From the NCBI RefSeq assembly GCF_028994775.1, contig NZ_JAJQMN010000017.1, positions 30,521 through 94,520 on the forward strand: a stretch of 64,000 nt of DNA. Reading direction: 5' to 3'. Positions 34,557-43,315 of the stretch are shown here, piece after piece. Numbering within the stretch: position 1 is the first letter of the stretch; each line of letters starts with the position of its first letter. The notes beneath the pieces were generated by a model. That model searched no databases. It saw only the letters and a program-made list of their open reading frames with translations, and had not been told where the DNA came from. A program made the translations under genes and the position numbers. This stretch comes from Promicromonospora iranensis (GTDB lineage: Bacteria; Actinomycetota; Actinomycetes; Actinomycetales; Cellulomonadaceae).

Positions 34557-35113
34557 GGTGCCGGGAGGGTTTCATCGCCCGTGCCCGCGAGGTCGTTCAG
34601 GAAGCGGGTGACGATCTCCCGCTCCCGCGGGCTCAGGCGCGCTGCCGCCTCGAACCGCCGGGCGTGGCTGCGGCCGACGGTTCGCTGAGCGATCTGACGC
34701 GTCTCCTCGGTGACCTCGATCGCCAGGCTGCGCCGGTCGGAACGGTGGGGAAGGCGGCGGACGTGCCCACCCTTCGTGAGCCGGTCGAGCACCTTGGTGG
34801 TCGAGGCGGACGAGATGCCGAGATGCGCGGCGATGGCCCCCGGCGTCGCGATCTCTCCCCGGTGCTGGACGGCGATGACGAAGCGCAGCGCGCGCATGTC
34901 GGTCTCGCCCAGCTTCATGTACCGGCGCGACGCCTCGCTCAGCCGCTGCTCGGCCTCCCGCCAGCTCCGGAGCCCCGCGAGGACCCGCACCACCTGGTCC
35001 ACCTCGTCGTCGTCGAGGCCGGCTCTCCGCACGATCTCCTGGTGGGGATCCAGGACACGGGGATCCAACATCGACAGCTCGGTCGGCTCGACCGGCTCAG
35101 ATTCAGGCACCAC
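34523..35113 (-). CDS. crtR: MarR-family repressor of the carotenoid operon (CrtR-like)
   Basis: The 196-residue protein has a MarR winged helix: LRFVIAVQHRGEIATPGAIAAHLGIS, recognition helix SASTTKVLDRLTKGG and wing HVRRLPHRSDRRSLAIEVTEE. It is divergent from idi-crtE, exactly as CrtR of Corynebacterium glutamicum, a MarR repressor released by geranylgeranyl diphosphate. By analogy it probably represses the crt operon and senses isoprenoid diphosphates. The symbol is assigned by synteny and family, not by search. GTG start at 35113 (or 35110). Confidence 0.75.
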   Translation of the reverse strand: MVPESEPVEPTELSMLDPRVLDPHQEIVRRAGLDDDEVDQVVRVLAGLRSWREAEQRLSEASRRYMKLGETDMRALRFVIAVQHRGEIATPGAIAAHLGISSASTTKVLDRLTKGGHVRRLPHRSDRRSLAIEVTEETRQIAQRTVGRSHARRFEAAARLSPREREIVTRFLNDLAGTGDETLPAPQSQHPRRPAK

Positions 35114-35155
35114 GCCCGCTCCCCTCCCTGGATTAATGCTTCCTGTGCTTGAATA

Positions 35156-35171
35156 TAGCCTGGCTAGTTAA
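35156..35171 (+). promoter_or_regulatory. operator-like motif in the crt promoter
   Basis: TAGCCTGGCTAGTTAA lies 19-34 bp before the idi start. It contains the dyad TAGCC-T-GGCTA and ends in a plausible -10 (TAGTTA), with TTGAAT just upstream as a possible -35. The same pattern is found at 4781-4795. A repressor bound here would block the core promoter; the divergent MarR protein is the obvious candidate. Confidence 0.55.
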
Positions 35172-35189
35172 ACCCATCGAGGAGGGCAC

Positions 35190-35768
35190 GTGCCGACAGA
35201 GAGAGTCGTCCTGCTGGACGAGGACCACGCGCCGATCGGGTCGGAGCTCAAGCACCTCGTGCACTCGGAGAGCACACCGCTGCACCTGGCCTTCTCGTGC
35301 CACGTGCTCAACGCCGCCGGCCAGGTACTGGTGAGCCGCCGCTCGCTGGGCAAGCTGACCTGGCCCGGCGTCTGGACCAACTCCTTCTGCGGCCACCCGC
35401 AGCCGGACGAGCCGATGGAGGACGCCGTCGTCCGCCGCGCCCAGGAGGAGCTCGGCCTGACCGTGCGCGACCTACGGGTGGTACTGCCCGACTTCCGCTA
35501 CCGAGCCGTCGACGCCTCGGGAATCGTGGAGAACGAGGTCTGCCCCGTCTACCTCGCGGTCACCGACGGCGAGCCGTGGCCGAACCCGGCCGAGGTCATG
35601 GACGAGCACTGGACCGATCCCGCCGCGCTGGGGACCGCGCTCCGGTCGGCACCGTGGGCGTTCTCCCCCTGGTTCGTGCGTCAGGCCTACGAGCTGACGC
35701 TCTATACACCCCCGGGCTCCACCGGCACGTTCAGCCTCGGAACGGTTCCAGCCGGAGGGACGCCGTGA
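35190..35768 (+). CDS. idi: isopentenyl-diphosphate delta-isomerase, type 1
   Basis: The 192-residue enzyme interconverts IPP and DMAPP, the first step feeding carotenoid synthesis. The catalytic Cys is in NSFCGHPQPDE, and the metal-binding Glu residues are in RRAQEELGL and ENEVCPVYLAV. The GTG start at 35190 follows a strong GGAGGG. It is the first gene of the operon; its TGA overlaps the ATG of crtE. Confidence 0.95.
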   Translation: MPTERVVLLDEDHAPIGSELKHLVHSESTPLHLAFSCHVLNAAGQVLVSRRSLGKLTWPGVWTNSFCGHPQPDEPMEDAVVRRAQEELGLTVRDLRVVLPDFRYRAVDASGIVENEVCPVYLAVTDGEPWPNPAEVMDEHWTDPAALGTALRSAPWAFSPWFVRQAYELTLYTPPGSTGTFSLGTVPAGGTP

Positions 35769-36811
35769 TGACCGAGACCCTCGCCCGGGACGCCGTGGAC
35801 GCCGTCCTCACCGACTTCTTCGAGGACCGGATCCGGCGTGCCACCCCGCTCGCCGAGCACTACGCGCTCCTGTGGCGGCGGCTGGCCCGGTCGTCCGAGG
35901 GTGGCAAGCGCCTGCGCCCTCGGCTGCTGCTCAACACGCATGCGGCGTTCGGCGGCACGCACCTCGAGGACGCCACCACGGCGGCCGCGGCGTTCGAGCT
36001 GCTCCATACCGCCCTGCTGCTGCACGACGACGTCATGGACCAGGACCTCAGCCGCAGGGGACGGCCCACCGTCTCCGCCGAGTTCGCGAACGACGTGGCG
36101 GACGACGGCCTGTCTCCAGGAGTCGCTGCGGCGTGGGGCGACGCGTCGGGGATCCTGGGCGGCGACCTGCTGCTCAGCGCGGCACACACCCTCGTCGGCC
36201 GGGTACGGCCGGAGGTGCGCGCCGAGCTCTCCGACATCGTCGACGAGAGCCTGTTCCGGGCCGCGGCAGGCGAGCATGAAGACATCGCGTTCGGCCTGGG
36301 CACGGCGTCGGCGACACCCGAACGGGTGGTGCGGATGATGGAGAACAAGACCGCCGGCTACTCGTTCGCCGCACCGCTGCGGGCGGGGGCGGCCCTCGCC
36401 GGGGCGGGCGCGGACGTCTCGATCGAGCTGGACCGGGTGGGCATCGCGCTGGGCGTGCTCTACCAGCTGCGCGACGACCTGCTGGGCGTCTTCGGCGACG
36501 GGGACCGTACCGGCAAGAGCACGACGAGCGACCTGCGCCAGGGCAAGCGGACGCTGCTCGTCGCCTTCGCCGAGGGCCAGCCGGCCTGGACGGCGGTGCG
36601 CCACCTGTGGGGTGATCCCCAGCTCGACCGGGCCGGCGCCGGCCTCCTGCGGGACGCCCTGGTCGCGAGCGGTGCGCGCGACCAGACCACGGAGCTCGTC
36701 GACGTCATGCGGCGTGAGGCGATCGCCGTGATCGGCGGCTCCGCGCTGCCCACGAGCCTGCGGCGCGAGCTGGTCGGCCTCGCGGACACCCTCGCGGAGC
36801 GTGAGTCATGA
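35768..36811 (+). CDS. crtE: geranylgeranyl diphosphate synthase
   Basis: The 347-residue prenyltransferase makes C20 geranylgeranyl diphosphate from DMAPP or FPP and IPP. The first Asp-rich motif is HDDVMDQD (Asp87, Asp88, Asp91) and the second is RDDLLGVFGD (near residue 237); GGKRLRPRL binds IPP. ATG at 35768 overlaps the idi stop by one base (TGATG); a GTG immediately before it is an alternative. The stop overlaps crtB. Confidence 0.95.
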   Translation: MTETLARDAVDAVLTDFFEDRIRRATPLAEHYALLWRRLARSSEGGKRLRPRLLLNTHAAFGGTHLEDATTAAAAFELLHTALLLHDDVMDQDLSRRGRPTVSAEFANDVADDGLSPGVAAAWGDASGILGGDLLLSAAHTLVGRVRPEVRAELSDIVDESLFRAAAGEHEDIAFGLGTASATPERVVRMMENKTAGYSFAAPLRAGAALAGAGADVSIELDRVGIALGVLYQLRDDLLGVFGDGDRTGKSTTSDLRQGKRTLLVAFAEGQPAWTAVRHLWGDPQLDRAGAGLLRDALVASGARDQTTELVDVMRREAIAVIGGSALPTSLRRELVGLADTLAERES

Positions 36812-37692
36812 ACCCGTCGTCCTCCCTCGCGCTCTACACGGACACGGCCCACGTGGCCGCGGCCCAGGTGCTGGGCGCCTATTCGACGTCGTTCAGCCTG
36901 GCCACCAGGCTGCTACCGCCCGCGCAGCGCGCCATGATCGAGGACATCTACGCGCTGGTGCGGGTGGCCGACGAGGTGGTCGACGGCCCCGCGCACGAGG
37001 CGGGCCTGGCGCCCGCCGAGTGCCGCAGCACCCTCGACGCGCTGGAGACCGAGACCTACGCGGCGCTGCGCTGCGGGTTCAGCGCGAACATCGTGGTGCA
37101 CGCGTTCGCCACCACCGCGCGGACGGTCGGCATCGACGAGACGCTGGTGCGCCCCTTCTTCGCCTCGATGCGCCGCGATCTCGACCCGATGGCCACGCTC
37201 AGCGCCGGGGAGTTCGACGCCTACGTGCACGGTTCGGCGGAGGTCGTCGGCCTGATGTGCCTGCGCGCCTTCCTGCACGGGTCGCCCGTCTCCCCCGCGG
37301 CACGTGGCCGCCTGGAAGAGGGAGCGCGCCGGCTCGGCGCGGCGTTCCAGAAGATCAACTTCCTGCGTGACCTCGGTGACGACGAGGACCGCCTGGGCCG
37401 GTCCTACTTTCCGGGCACGGGTCCCGACCGGCTCGACGACGAGCACAAGGCGGTGATCGTCAAGGACATCGACGGCGACCTCGCCGCCGCGCGTGCCGTC
37501 ATCCCGCTGCTCCCGATCGGGCCACGCCGGGCCACGGCACTGGCCGCCGGCCTCTTCGCCGAGCTCAACGACCGGCTGCGGCACACTCCTGCCGACCGGC
37601 TGCGCGGGCAGCGGGTGTCCGTGCCGACAGCCGTCAAGCTGCGCATCGCCGCGACGGTCCTCGCCGGCACTCGGACGGGGGCACGGGCATGA
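36808..37692 (+). CDS. crtB: phytoene synthase
   Basis: The 294-residue enzyme condenses two GGPP molecules to C40 phytoene. Both Asp-rich motifs of the squalene/phytoene synthase family are visible: RVADEVVDG near residue 55 and DLGDDEDRLGRSYFPG near residue 195. YSTSFSLATRLLPP at the N-terminus is typical. The ATG overlaps the crtE stop (ATGA). Confidence 0.95.
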   Translation: MNPSSSLALYTDTAHVAAAQVLGAYSTSFSLATRLLPPAQRAMIEDIYALVRVADEVVDGPAHEAGLAPAECRSTLDALETETYAALRCGFSANIVVHAFATTARTVGIDETLVRPFFASMRRDLDPMATLSAGEFDAYVHGSAEVVGLMCLRAFLHGSPVSPAARGRLEEGARRLGAAFQKINFLRDLGDDEDRLGRSYFPGTGPDRLDDEHKAVIVKDIDGDLAAARAVIPLLPIGPRRATALAAGLFAELNDRLRHTPADRLRGQRVSVPTAVKLRIAATVLAGTRTGARA

Positions 37693-39245
37693 CCGACAAC
37701 ATCCGTGGCCGGCGGGTCGTCGTCGTGGGCGGCGGCATCTCGGGTCTGGCGACCGCCGCCCTGCTCGCGCGGGACGGGGCCGAGGTCACGCTGCTGGAGG
37801 CGCGGACAGAGCTCGGCGGCCGGGCCGGGCGGTGGGAGCGCGACGGCTTCCGGTTCGACACCGGCCCCTCCTGGTACCTCATGCCGGAGGTCTTCGAGCA
37901 CTTCTTCCGGCTGCTCGGCACCAGCGCCCGCGACGAGCTGGACCTCGTGCGGCTCGACCCCTCCTACCGGGTCTTCTTCGAGGGCGACGCCGAACCCTTC
38001 GACCTGCCCGCCGACGGCGCCCGCGAGGCGCTGATGGCGCTCGACCCGCCGTCCGCCCGGCGCCTGGACGCCTACCTGGACTCCGCGGCGGAGACGTACC
38101 GGATCGCCACGGAGCGGTTCCTGTACGCGACGTACGCGTCGCTCGGGCCCCTGCTCGACCGCGACCTCGTCCGCCAGGCGCCGCGCCTCGCCCGCCTGCT
38201 CGGGGAGCCGCTGGACCACTTCATCGCGCGCCACACGACGGACGACCGGGCCCGCCGCATCCTCGGCTATCCGGCGGTGTTCCTGGGCACCTCACCGCAC
38301 GCCGCACCCAGCATGTACCACCTCATGAGCCACCTGGACGTGACCCAGGGCGTCCTGTACCCGCGCGGCGGCTTCGGCGCGGTGATCGACGCCGTCGCCC
38401 GGGTCGCCCAGCGTGCGGGTGCGAAGGTACGCACCGGCCAGCGCGTGGAACGGATCACGGTGGCGGACGGCGCCGTGACCGGCGTCGAGGTCGACGACGG
38501 CACCGGCGGCACGCACCACCTCGAGGCGGACGTCGTGGTGTCGACCGCGGACCTGCACGTGACGGAGCACCAGCTGCTCGACCCCGCGCACCGCAGCCAC
38601 AGCGACCGCTGGTGGCGGAGGCGCGACCCAGGCCCGGGGGCCGTGCTCGTGCTCCTGGGCGTCCGCGGCGAGCTTCCGCGACTGGCGCACCACTCGCTGC
38701 TGTTCGCCCGTGACTGGCAGCAGGGGTTCGACGCCATCTTCGGTGAGCACCGCTCGGTGCCGACGCCGACGTCGCTCTACGTCTGCCGCCCGAGCGCCAC
38801 CGACGATGTCGCGCCACCCGGGCACGAGAACCTGTTCGTGCTGGTCCCCGTGCCCGCCGACACCACCATCGGTGCGGGCGGCGTCGACGGCGCCGGGGAC
38901 GCGGGAGTGGAGCGCATCGCCGACGAGGCCATCGCGCAGATCGCGCAGTGGACCGGCACGCCCGACCTCGCCGAGCGCGTCGTCGTGCGGCGCACGATCG
39001 GCCCCGCCGACTTCGAGCGGGACTTCGGCGCCTGGCGCGGCGGCGCCCTCGGCCCTGGCCACACGCTGCGTCAGAGCGCCATGTTCCGCGGCTCGAACGC
39101 GTCCTCGCGCGTGTCCGGCCTGCTGTACGCCGGCGCGACGACGATCCCCGGGATCGGGCTGCCCATGTGCCTGATCAGCGCCGAGCTCGTCGTCAAGCGG
39201 CTCCGGGACGACACGACCGCCGGACCCCTGCGGGAGGACGGGTGA
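37689..39245 (+). CDS. crtI: phytoene desaturase
   Basis: The 518-residue flavoprotein desaturates phytoene to lycopene. The FAD motif VVVGGGISGLATAALLARDG lies at residues about 11-30, followed by GGRAGRWERDGFRFDTGPS. The C-terminal signature with LLYAGATTIPGIGLPMCLIS closes the FAD site. The ATG overlaps the crtB stop (ATGA), and the stop overlaps the crtYe GTG. Confidence 0.95.
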   Translation: MTDNIRGRRVVVVGGGISGLATAALLARDGAEVTLLEARTELGGRAGRWERDGFRFDTGPSWYLMPEVFEHFFRLLGTSARDELDLVRLDPSYRVFFEGDAEPFDLPADGAREALMALDPPSARRLDAYLDSAAETYRIATERFLYATYASLGPLLDRDLVRQAPRLARLLGEPLDHFIARHTTDDRARRILGYPAVFLGTSPHAAPSMYHLMSHLDVTQGVLYPRGGFGAVIDAVARVAQRAGAKVRTGQRVERITVADGAVTGVEVDDGTGGTHHLEADVVVSTADLHVTEHQLLDPAHRSHSDRWWRRRDPGPGAVLVLLGVRGELPRLAHHSLLFARDWQQGFDAIFGEHRSVPTPTSLYVCRPSATDDVAPPGHENLFVLVPVPADTTIGAGGVDGAGDAGVERIADEAIAQIAQWTGTPDLAERVVVRRTIGPADFERDFGAWRGGALGPGHTLRQSAMFRGSNASSRVSGLLYAGATTIPGIGLPMCLISAELVVKRLRDDTTAGPLREDG

Positions 39246-39568
39246 GCTACGCCTACCTCGCCGTGCTGCTGGTCTCGGCGGCCGGGGTGCTGGTCCTGGA
39301 CGCCAGGTTCCGGCTGTTCTGCTGGCGCTCCCCGGCGCGCGCGGCCGCCGTCCTCGCGGTCGGCACCGCCTTCTTCCTCGCGTGGGACGTGGCGGGCATC
39401 GCGCTCGGCGTGTTCGTCCACGGCACCGGGCAGTACATGACAGGGGTCATGCTCGCCCCCGAGCTGCCCCTCGAGGAGCTCGTGTTCCTGCTCTTCCTGT
39501 GCGAGCTCACGATGGTGCTGGTGATGGGCGCCCAGCGTGTCCTGGACCGCGCGGAGGCCCGGCGATGA
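39242..39568 (+). CDS. crtYe: C50 carotenoid cyclase subunit A
   Basis: The 108-residue membrane protein has three helices and the lycopene-cyclase-domain motif PELPLEELVFLLFLCEL. It pairs with the next gene to form a heterodimeric cyclase acting on the C50 flavuxanthin-type intermediate. Whether epsilon (decaprenoxanthin) or gamma (sarcinaxanthin) rings are formed cannot be decided here; the symbol follows the Corynebacterium order. GTG start overlaps the crtI stop. Confidence 0.88.
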   Translation: MSYAYLAVLLVSAAGVLVLDARFRLFCWRSPARAAAVLAVGTAFFLAWDVAGIALGVFVHGTGQYMTGVMLAPELPLEELVFLLFLCELTMVLVMGAQRVLDRAEARR

Positions 39569-39870
39569 CCTACCTCCTGCTCGCCCTCGGCTTCCTCGCG
39601 CTCGCCACGACGGTCGCCGTCCTGGCATACCGCGCGAAGACACCCCCGGCGGGATGGCGCGCCATCGCGCTCGCCGCGGCCGCCCTGCTGACCCTCACCG
39701 CGGTGTTCGACAACCTGATGATCGCGAGCGGGCTGTTCACCTACTCCGAGGCCCACATCTCCGGGATCGGGATCGGCCTGGCGCCCATCGAGGACTTCTC
39801 CTACCCCCTGGCCGCCGTCATCCTGCTGCCCGCACTCTGGTCCCTGCTCGGAGGCCGCCATGATCGCTGA
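39565..39870 (+). CDS. crtYf: C50 carotenoid cyclase subunit B
   Basis: The 101-residue membrane protein has three helices and the paired cyclase motif APIEDFSYPLAAVILLPALW; TAVFDNLMIASGLFTY precedes it, as in the second subunits of heterodimeric cyclases. The ATG overlaps the crtYe stop (ATGA), and its last 11 bp overlap crtEb. Confidence 0.88.
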   Translation: MTYLLLALGFLALATTVAVLAYRAKTPPAGWRAIALAAAALLTLTAVFDNLMIASGLFTYSEAHISGIGIGLAPIEDFSYPLAAVILLPALWSLLGGRHDR

Positions 39871-40729
39871 CCTCGTCCGCGCCTCGCGCCCGCTGAGCTG
39901 GATCAACACCGCCTACCCGTTCGCGGCGGCGTACCTGCTGACGACCGGGGACGTCGACGCCTCGCTGATCATCGGCACGCTGTTCTTCCTCGTCCCGTAC
40001 AACCTCGCGCTCTACGGGATCAACGACGTGTTCGACTACGGCTCCGACCTCGCCAACCCCCGCAAGGGCGGCGTCGAGGGCGCCCTGCTCCCGCCGGCGC
40101 GGCACCGCACGATCCTCGTCGCGTCGGTCGTCACCTGTGTCCCCTTCGTGGCGGCGCTGGTCCTGCTCGGCCCACCGCTGTCCTGGGTGGCGCTCGCGGT
40201 CAGCCTGTTCGCGCTGGTCGCCTACTCCGCGCCGCCGTTCCGCTTCAAGGAGGTGCCGGTGCTCGACTCGCTGACGTCCAGCGTGCACTTCGTCAGCCCG
40301 GCGGTGTACGGCCTGACGCTCGCCCAGGCGGCCCCGACCGCCGGGACGTACGCGGTGCTCGGCGCGTTCCTCCTGTGGGGCATGGCGAGCCACGCCTTCG
40401 GCGCGGTCCAGGACGTCGTCCCGGACCGCAAGGGAGGCATCGCCTCGATCGCGACGGCGCTCGGCGCCGCCACCACGGTCCGCCTCGCCCTCGCGGCCTG
40501 GACCGCCGCGGGGCTCCTGGTCGCCACCACGGGCTGGCCCGGCGCGCTCGCCGGCCTGCTCGTGCTGCCCTACCTCGCGCTCGCGCTCCCCTACGCGCGG
40601 CTGCGTGACGAGGATTCCGCCCGGGCCAACGGCGGGTGGCGGCACTTCCTGTGGGTCAACTACGCGGTGGGCACCGCCGTGACCATGATCCTCATCGTGC
40701 ACGTCCTACGGAACGGAGGCCTGCCATGA
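39860..40729 (+). CDS. crtEb: lycopene elongase (C50 prenyltransferase)
   Basis: The 289-residue UbiA-type membrane prenyltransferase adds two C5 units to lycopene, giving a C50 carotenoid. The Asp-rich motif is NDVFDYGSDLANPRKGG (about 53-69), and the second is GAVQDVVPDRKGGIAS. It has about eight helices. Its presence is what separates a C50 pathway from a simple beta-carotene pathway. Start ATG 39860 lies within crtYf. Confidence 0.92.
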   Translation: MIADLVRASRPLSWINTAYPFAAAYLLTTGDVDASLIIGTLFFLVPYNLALYGINDVFDYGSDLANPRKGGVEGALLPPARHRTILVASVVTCVPFVAALVLLGPPLSWVALAVSLFALVAYSAPPFRFKEVPVLDSLTSSVHFVSPAVYGLTLAQAAPTAGTYAVLGAFLLWGMASHAFGAVQDVVPDRKGGIASIATALGAATTVRLALAAWTAAGLLVATTGWPGALAGLLVLPYLALALPYARLRDEDSARANGGWRHFLWVNYAVGTAVTMILIVHVLRNGGLP

Positions 40730-42081
40730 CGCTGGTCGAGCCGCTGACCTGGTCGAGCGTGGTCGCCTACCCGCGCTCCGAGGTCTTCGCCTGGCACGAG
40801 CGACCCGGCGCCGTCGCGCGGCTCACGCCGCCGTGGACACCGATGCGGGTGGTCCGGGAGACGACGTCGCTGGCTGACGGCGAGGCCGTGCTGGGCCTCC
40901 CGCTCGGCCTGCGCTGGGTGGCGCGGCACTCGGACTACGAGCCACCGGAACGGTTCGTCGACGAGCTGGTCTCCGCGCCGCTGCGCTGGGGCGTGCGCTG
41001 GCGGCACGTGCACGAGCTGCGCGACGAGGGCACGCGCACCCGCATCACCGACACGGTGCACACCAACGTGCCGCCCGGACTGCTGCGCGCCATGTTCGCC
41101 TACCGGCACCGCCAGCTCCGCATGGACCTGGCGGCCCAGGCCACCGCACGGAACAGCGGCGACCGGCCGATGGTCGTCGCGATGACCGGCAGCAGCGGGT
41201 TCGTCGGCAGTGCGCTGGCGCCGTTCCTGACCACCGCCGGCCACCGCGTGATCCGTCTGGTGCGCGGCACGCCGCACGGACCCGACGAGCGGCGCTGGGA
41301 CCCGGCCGCCCCGGCGGACGACCTGCTCCGCGGAGTGGACGCCGTGGTCCACCTCGCCGGCGCGTCGATCGCCGGCCGGTTCACCGACGCGCACCGCGCG
41401 GCGATCCGCGGCTCACGGATCGCCCCGACCCGGTCGCTCGCCGAGCTCGCCGGGCGCACCCCGGACGGGCCGACGGTGTTCGTCTCCGCCTCGGCGATCG
41501 GGTACTACGGCCCGGACCGCGGCGACGAGGTGCTCGACGAGTCCGCCGCACGGGGCGAGGGGTTCCTCGCCGACGTCGTCGCCGACTGGGAGCAGGCGAC
41601 CGCCGATGCCGCCGAGGCCGGCCTCCGGGTGGTCAACGTGCGCACCGGGCTCGTGCAGTCGCCGCGCGGCGGGACGCTGCGCCTGTTCTACCCCCTGTTC
41701 TCGGCGGGCCTGGGCGGCAGGCTCGGCGACGGCCACATGTGGCAGTCGTGGATCGGCATCGACGACCTGGTGGACGTCTACCACCGCGCGCTCTACGACG
41801 CCGGGCTGTCCGGCCCGGTCAACGCCGTCGCACCCGAGCCGGTCCGCAACGCCGCGTACACGAAGACCCTGGCCCGCGTGCTCCGCCGGCCGGCGGTGCT
41901 GCCGGTCCCCGGCCTGGGACCGCGGCTGCTGCTCGGCCCGGAGGGGGCGACCGAGCTCGCCGAGGCCAGCCAGCGGCTCTACCCGGCGGCCCTGCTCGGG
42001 CGCGGACACCGGTTCCGGCACCCGACCCTGGAGCCGGCCCTTCGTCACCTGCTCGGCCGCGACGGTCGAAGCTCGGGCTGA
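40726..42081 (+). CDS. TIGR01777-family SDR with N-terminal SRPBCC domain
   Basis: The 451-residue protein has a SRPBCC-like lipid-binding domain (about residues 1-145, RSEVFAWHERPGAVARLTPP) and a TIGR01777 epimerase-like Rossmann domain starting with MVVAMTGSSGFVGSALAPFL. YYGPDRGDEVLDE and WEQATADA also match the family. The reaction is unknown. Its ATG overlaps the crtEb stop (ATGA), so it is translated with the carotenoid genes and may modify or carry an isoprenoid. Confidence 0.85.
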   Translation: MTLVEPLTWSSVVAYPRSEVFAWHERPGAVARLTPPWTPMRVVRETTSLADGEAVLGLPLGLRWVARHSDYEPPERFVDELVSAPLRWGVRWRHVHELRDEGTRTRITDTVHTNVPPGLLRAMFAYRHRQLRMDLAAQATARNSGDRPMVVAMTGSSGFVGSALAPFLTTAGHRVIRLVRGTPHGPDERRWDPAAPADDLLRGVDAVVHLAGASIAGRFTDAHRAAIRGSRIAPTRSLAELAGRTPDGPTVFVSASAIGYYGPDRGDEVLDESAARGEGFLADVVADWEQATADAAEAGLRVVNVRTGLVQSPRGGTLRLFYPLFSAGLGGRLGDGHMWQSWIGIDDLVDVYHRALYDAGLSGPVNAVAPEPVRNAAYTKTLARVLRRPAVLPVPGLGPRLLLGPEGATELAEASQRLYPAALLGRGHRFRHPTLEPALRHLLGRDGRSSG

Positions 42082-43196
42082 CGTGCGTCGGCGAGCCGGT
42101 ACGGCGCCATCCTGCCCGAGAGCCCTCGCTTCCCCACGCTGAACGGCGCGGCCACGACGTACACCACACCGAGGACGAAGCCGAGCGCCGCCGCGCCGTC
42201 GAGCACGCCCACGTCGAACGTCGTGGAGGCGTCGGCCAGCACCTGGAGCAGACCCCACAGCGCTCCCCCGGCCAGCCCGCGCCGGGCCCGCGCCCGCGCG
42301 GACAGCCCCGCGCCGTCGCCGTCGGGCACCACCGCGAGCCACACCGTGCGCTGCCCCAGCGACTCCCCCGCGCCCGTCACGAGCGGGTAGAGGAACACCG
42401 CCAGCCAGGGCAGCACGCTGGTGACCAGCCACGACACCGCAGTGTCGGAGGCGGCCAGGCCCGTCGTCAGGTAGGTGACCAGGCCCCACGTGATGCTGAG
42501 CACGAAGCTCAGCCCACCGTACGCGGCGGCGTCGACGGCCATGCCGAGCCAGCGGCGCCAGACCGTCACCGGACGCGGCACGCCCCGGGCCGCCGTCAGG
42601 GTCCGCGCACCCGGCATCCAGCGCAGCACCCACGGCGCGACCAGCGCGCCCAGCACGCCGCCCACCGTGTTGGTGACGAGATCGTCCACGTCGGCCAGCC
42701 GGTACGAGCACGGGATGAGGCCGAAGATCCCGGTCAGCTGGGTCGTCTCGATCAGGAGCGACGCCGCCAGCGCCGAGGCCGCCGACGCGAGCAGGCCCCA
42801 GCCCAGGTAGCGGCGCACCAGGATGCCCCACGGCACGAACAGCACGACGTTGAAGACACCCTGGAGCACCGAGATGTCCCGCACCGTGGCGCCCAGGGAC
42901 AGCCCGGCGGTGCGCTCGCGGATGTCCGCGAAGATCTGCCCCGGCCGCAGCTGCGCGCCCTCGTGGCCGTGCTGGGTGCACCAGGCGGCCAGGTCACCGC
43001 CCGGCAGCGGCAGCAGGGTGTACGCCAGCAGCGCCGTCCCGTAGATCGCGAGCGCCGCCGCGCCGATCAGGCGGACCAGGCTGATGGCCCCGTACCTGCG
43101 GACCTGGATCGCGAGGATCGGTACGAGAAGCACGACGAACAGCAGCACGCCGAACAGCACGCCTATCTCGGCCGGCCAGGTCCACACGTCCGTCAC
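42045..43196 (-). CDS. VanZ-domain plus RDD-domain membrane protein
   Basis: The 383-residue protein has an N-terminal VanZ-like region with about five helices (LVPILAIQVRRYGA, LLPLPGGDLAAWC, NVVLFVPWGILVRR, SLLIETTQLTG) and a C-terminal RDD domain (RRWLGMAVDAAAYGG, ESLGQRTVWL). VanZ proteins are linked to glycopeptide tolerance or envelope functions without a known reaction. I start at GTG 43196; GTG 43205 is possible. The 3' ends of this gene and the carotenoid operon overlap by 37 bp. Confidence 0.8.
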   Translation of the reverse strand: MTDVWTWPAEIGVLFGVLLFVVLLVPILAIQVRRYGAISLVRLIGAAALAIYGTALLAYTLLPLPGGDLAAWCTQHGHEGAQLRPGQIFADIRERTAGLSLGATVRDISVLQGVFNVVLFVPWGILVRRYLGWGLLASAASALAASLLIETTQLTGIFGLIPCSYRLADVDDLVTNTVGGVLGALVAPWVLRWMPGARTLTAARGVPRPVTVWRRWLGMAVDAAAYGGLSFVLSITWGLVTYLTTGLAASDTAVSWLVTSVLPWLAVFLYPLVTGAGESLGQRTVWLAVVPDGDGAGLSARARARRGLAGGALWGLLQVLADASTTFDVGVLDGAAALGFVLGVVYVVAAPFSVGKRGLSGRMAPYRLADARQPELRPSRPSR

Positions 43197-43315
43197 CGGG
43201 ACCACGCTAGACGCCGGGACTTGCCCGTGCCCGCGCAAGGGCGTAACTTCGTCCGTACTTTCTTGTCCTAACAACTGCGCGCCATGGTCGGCGACGCACG
43301 AACGAGAGGTTCGCC

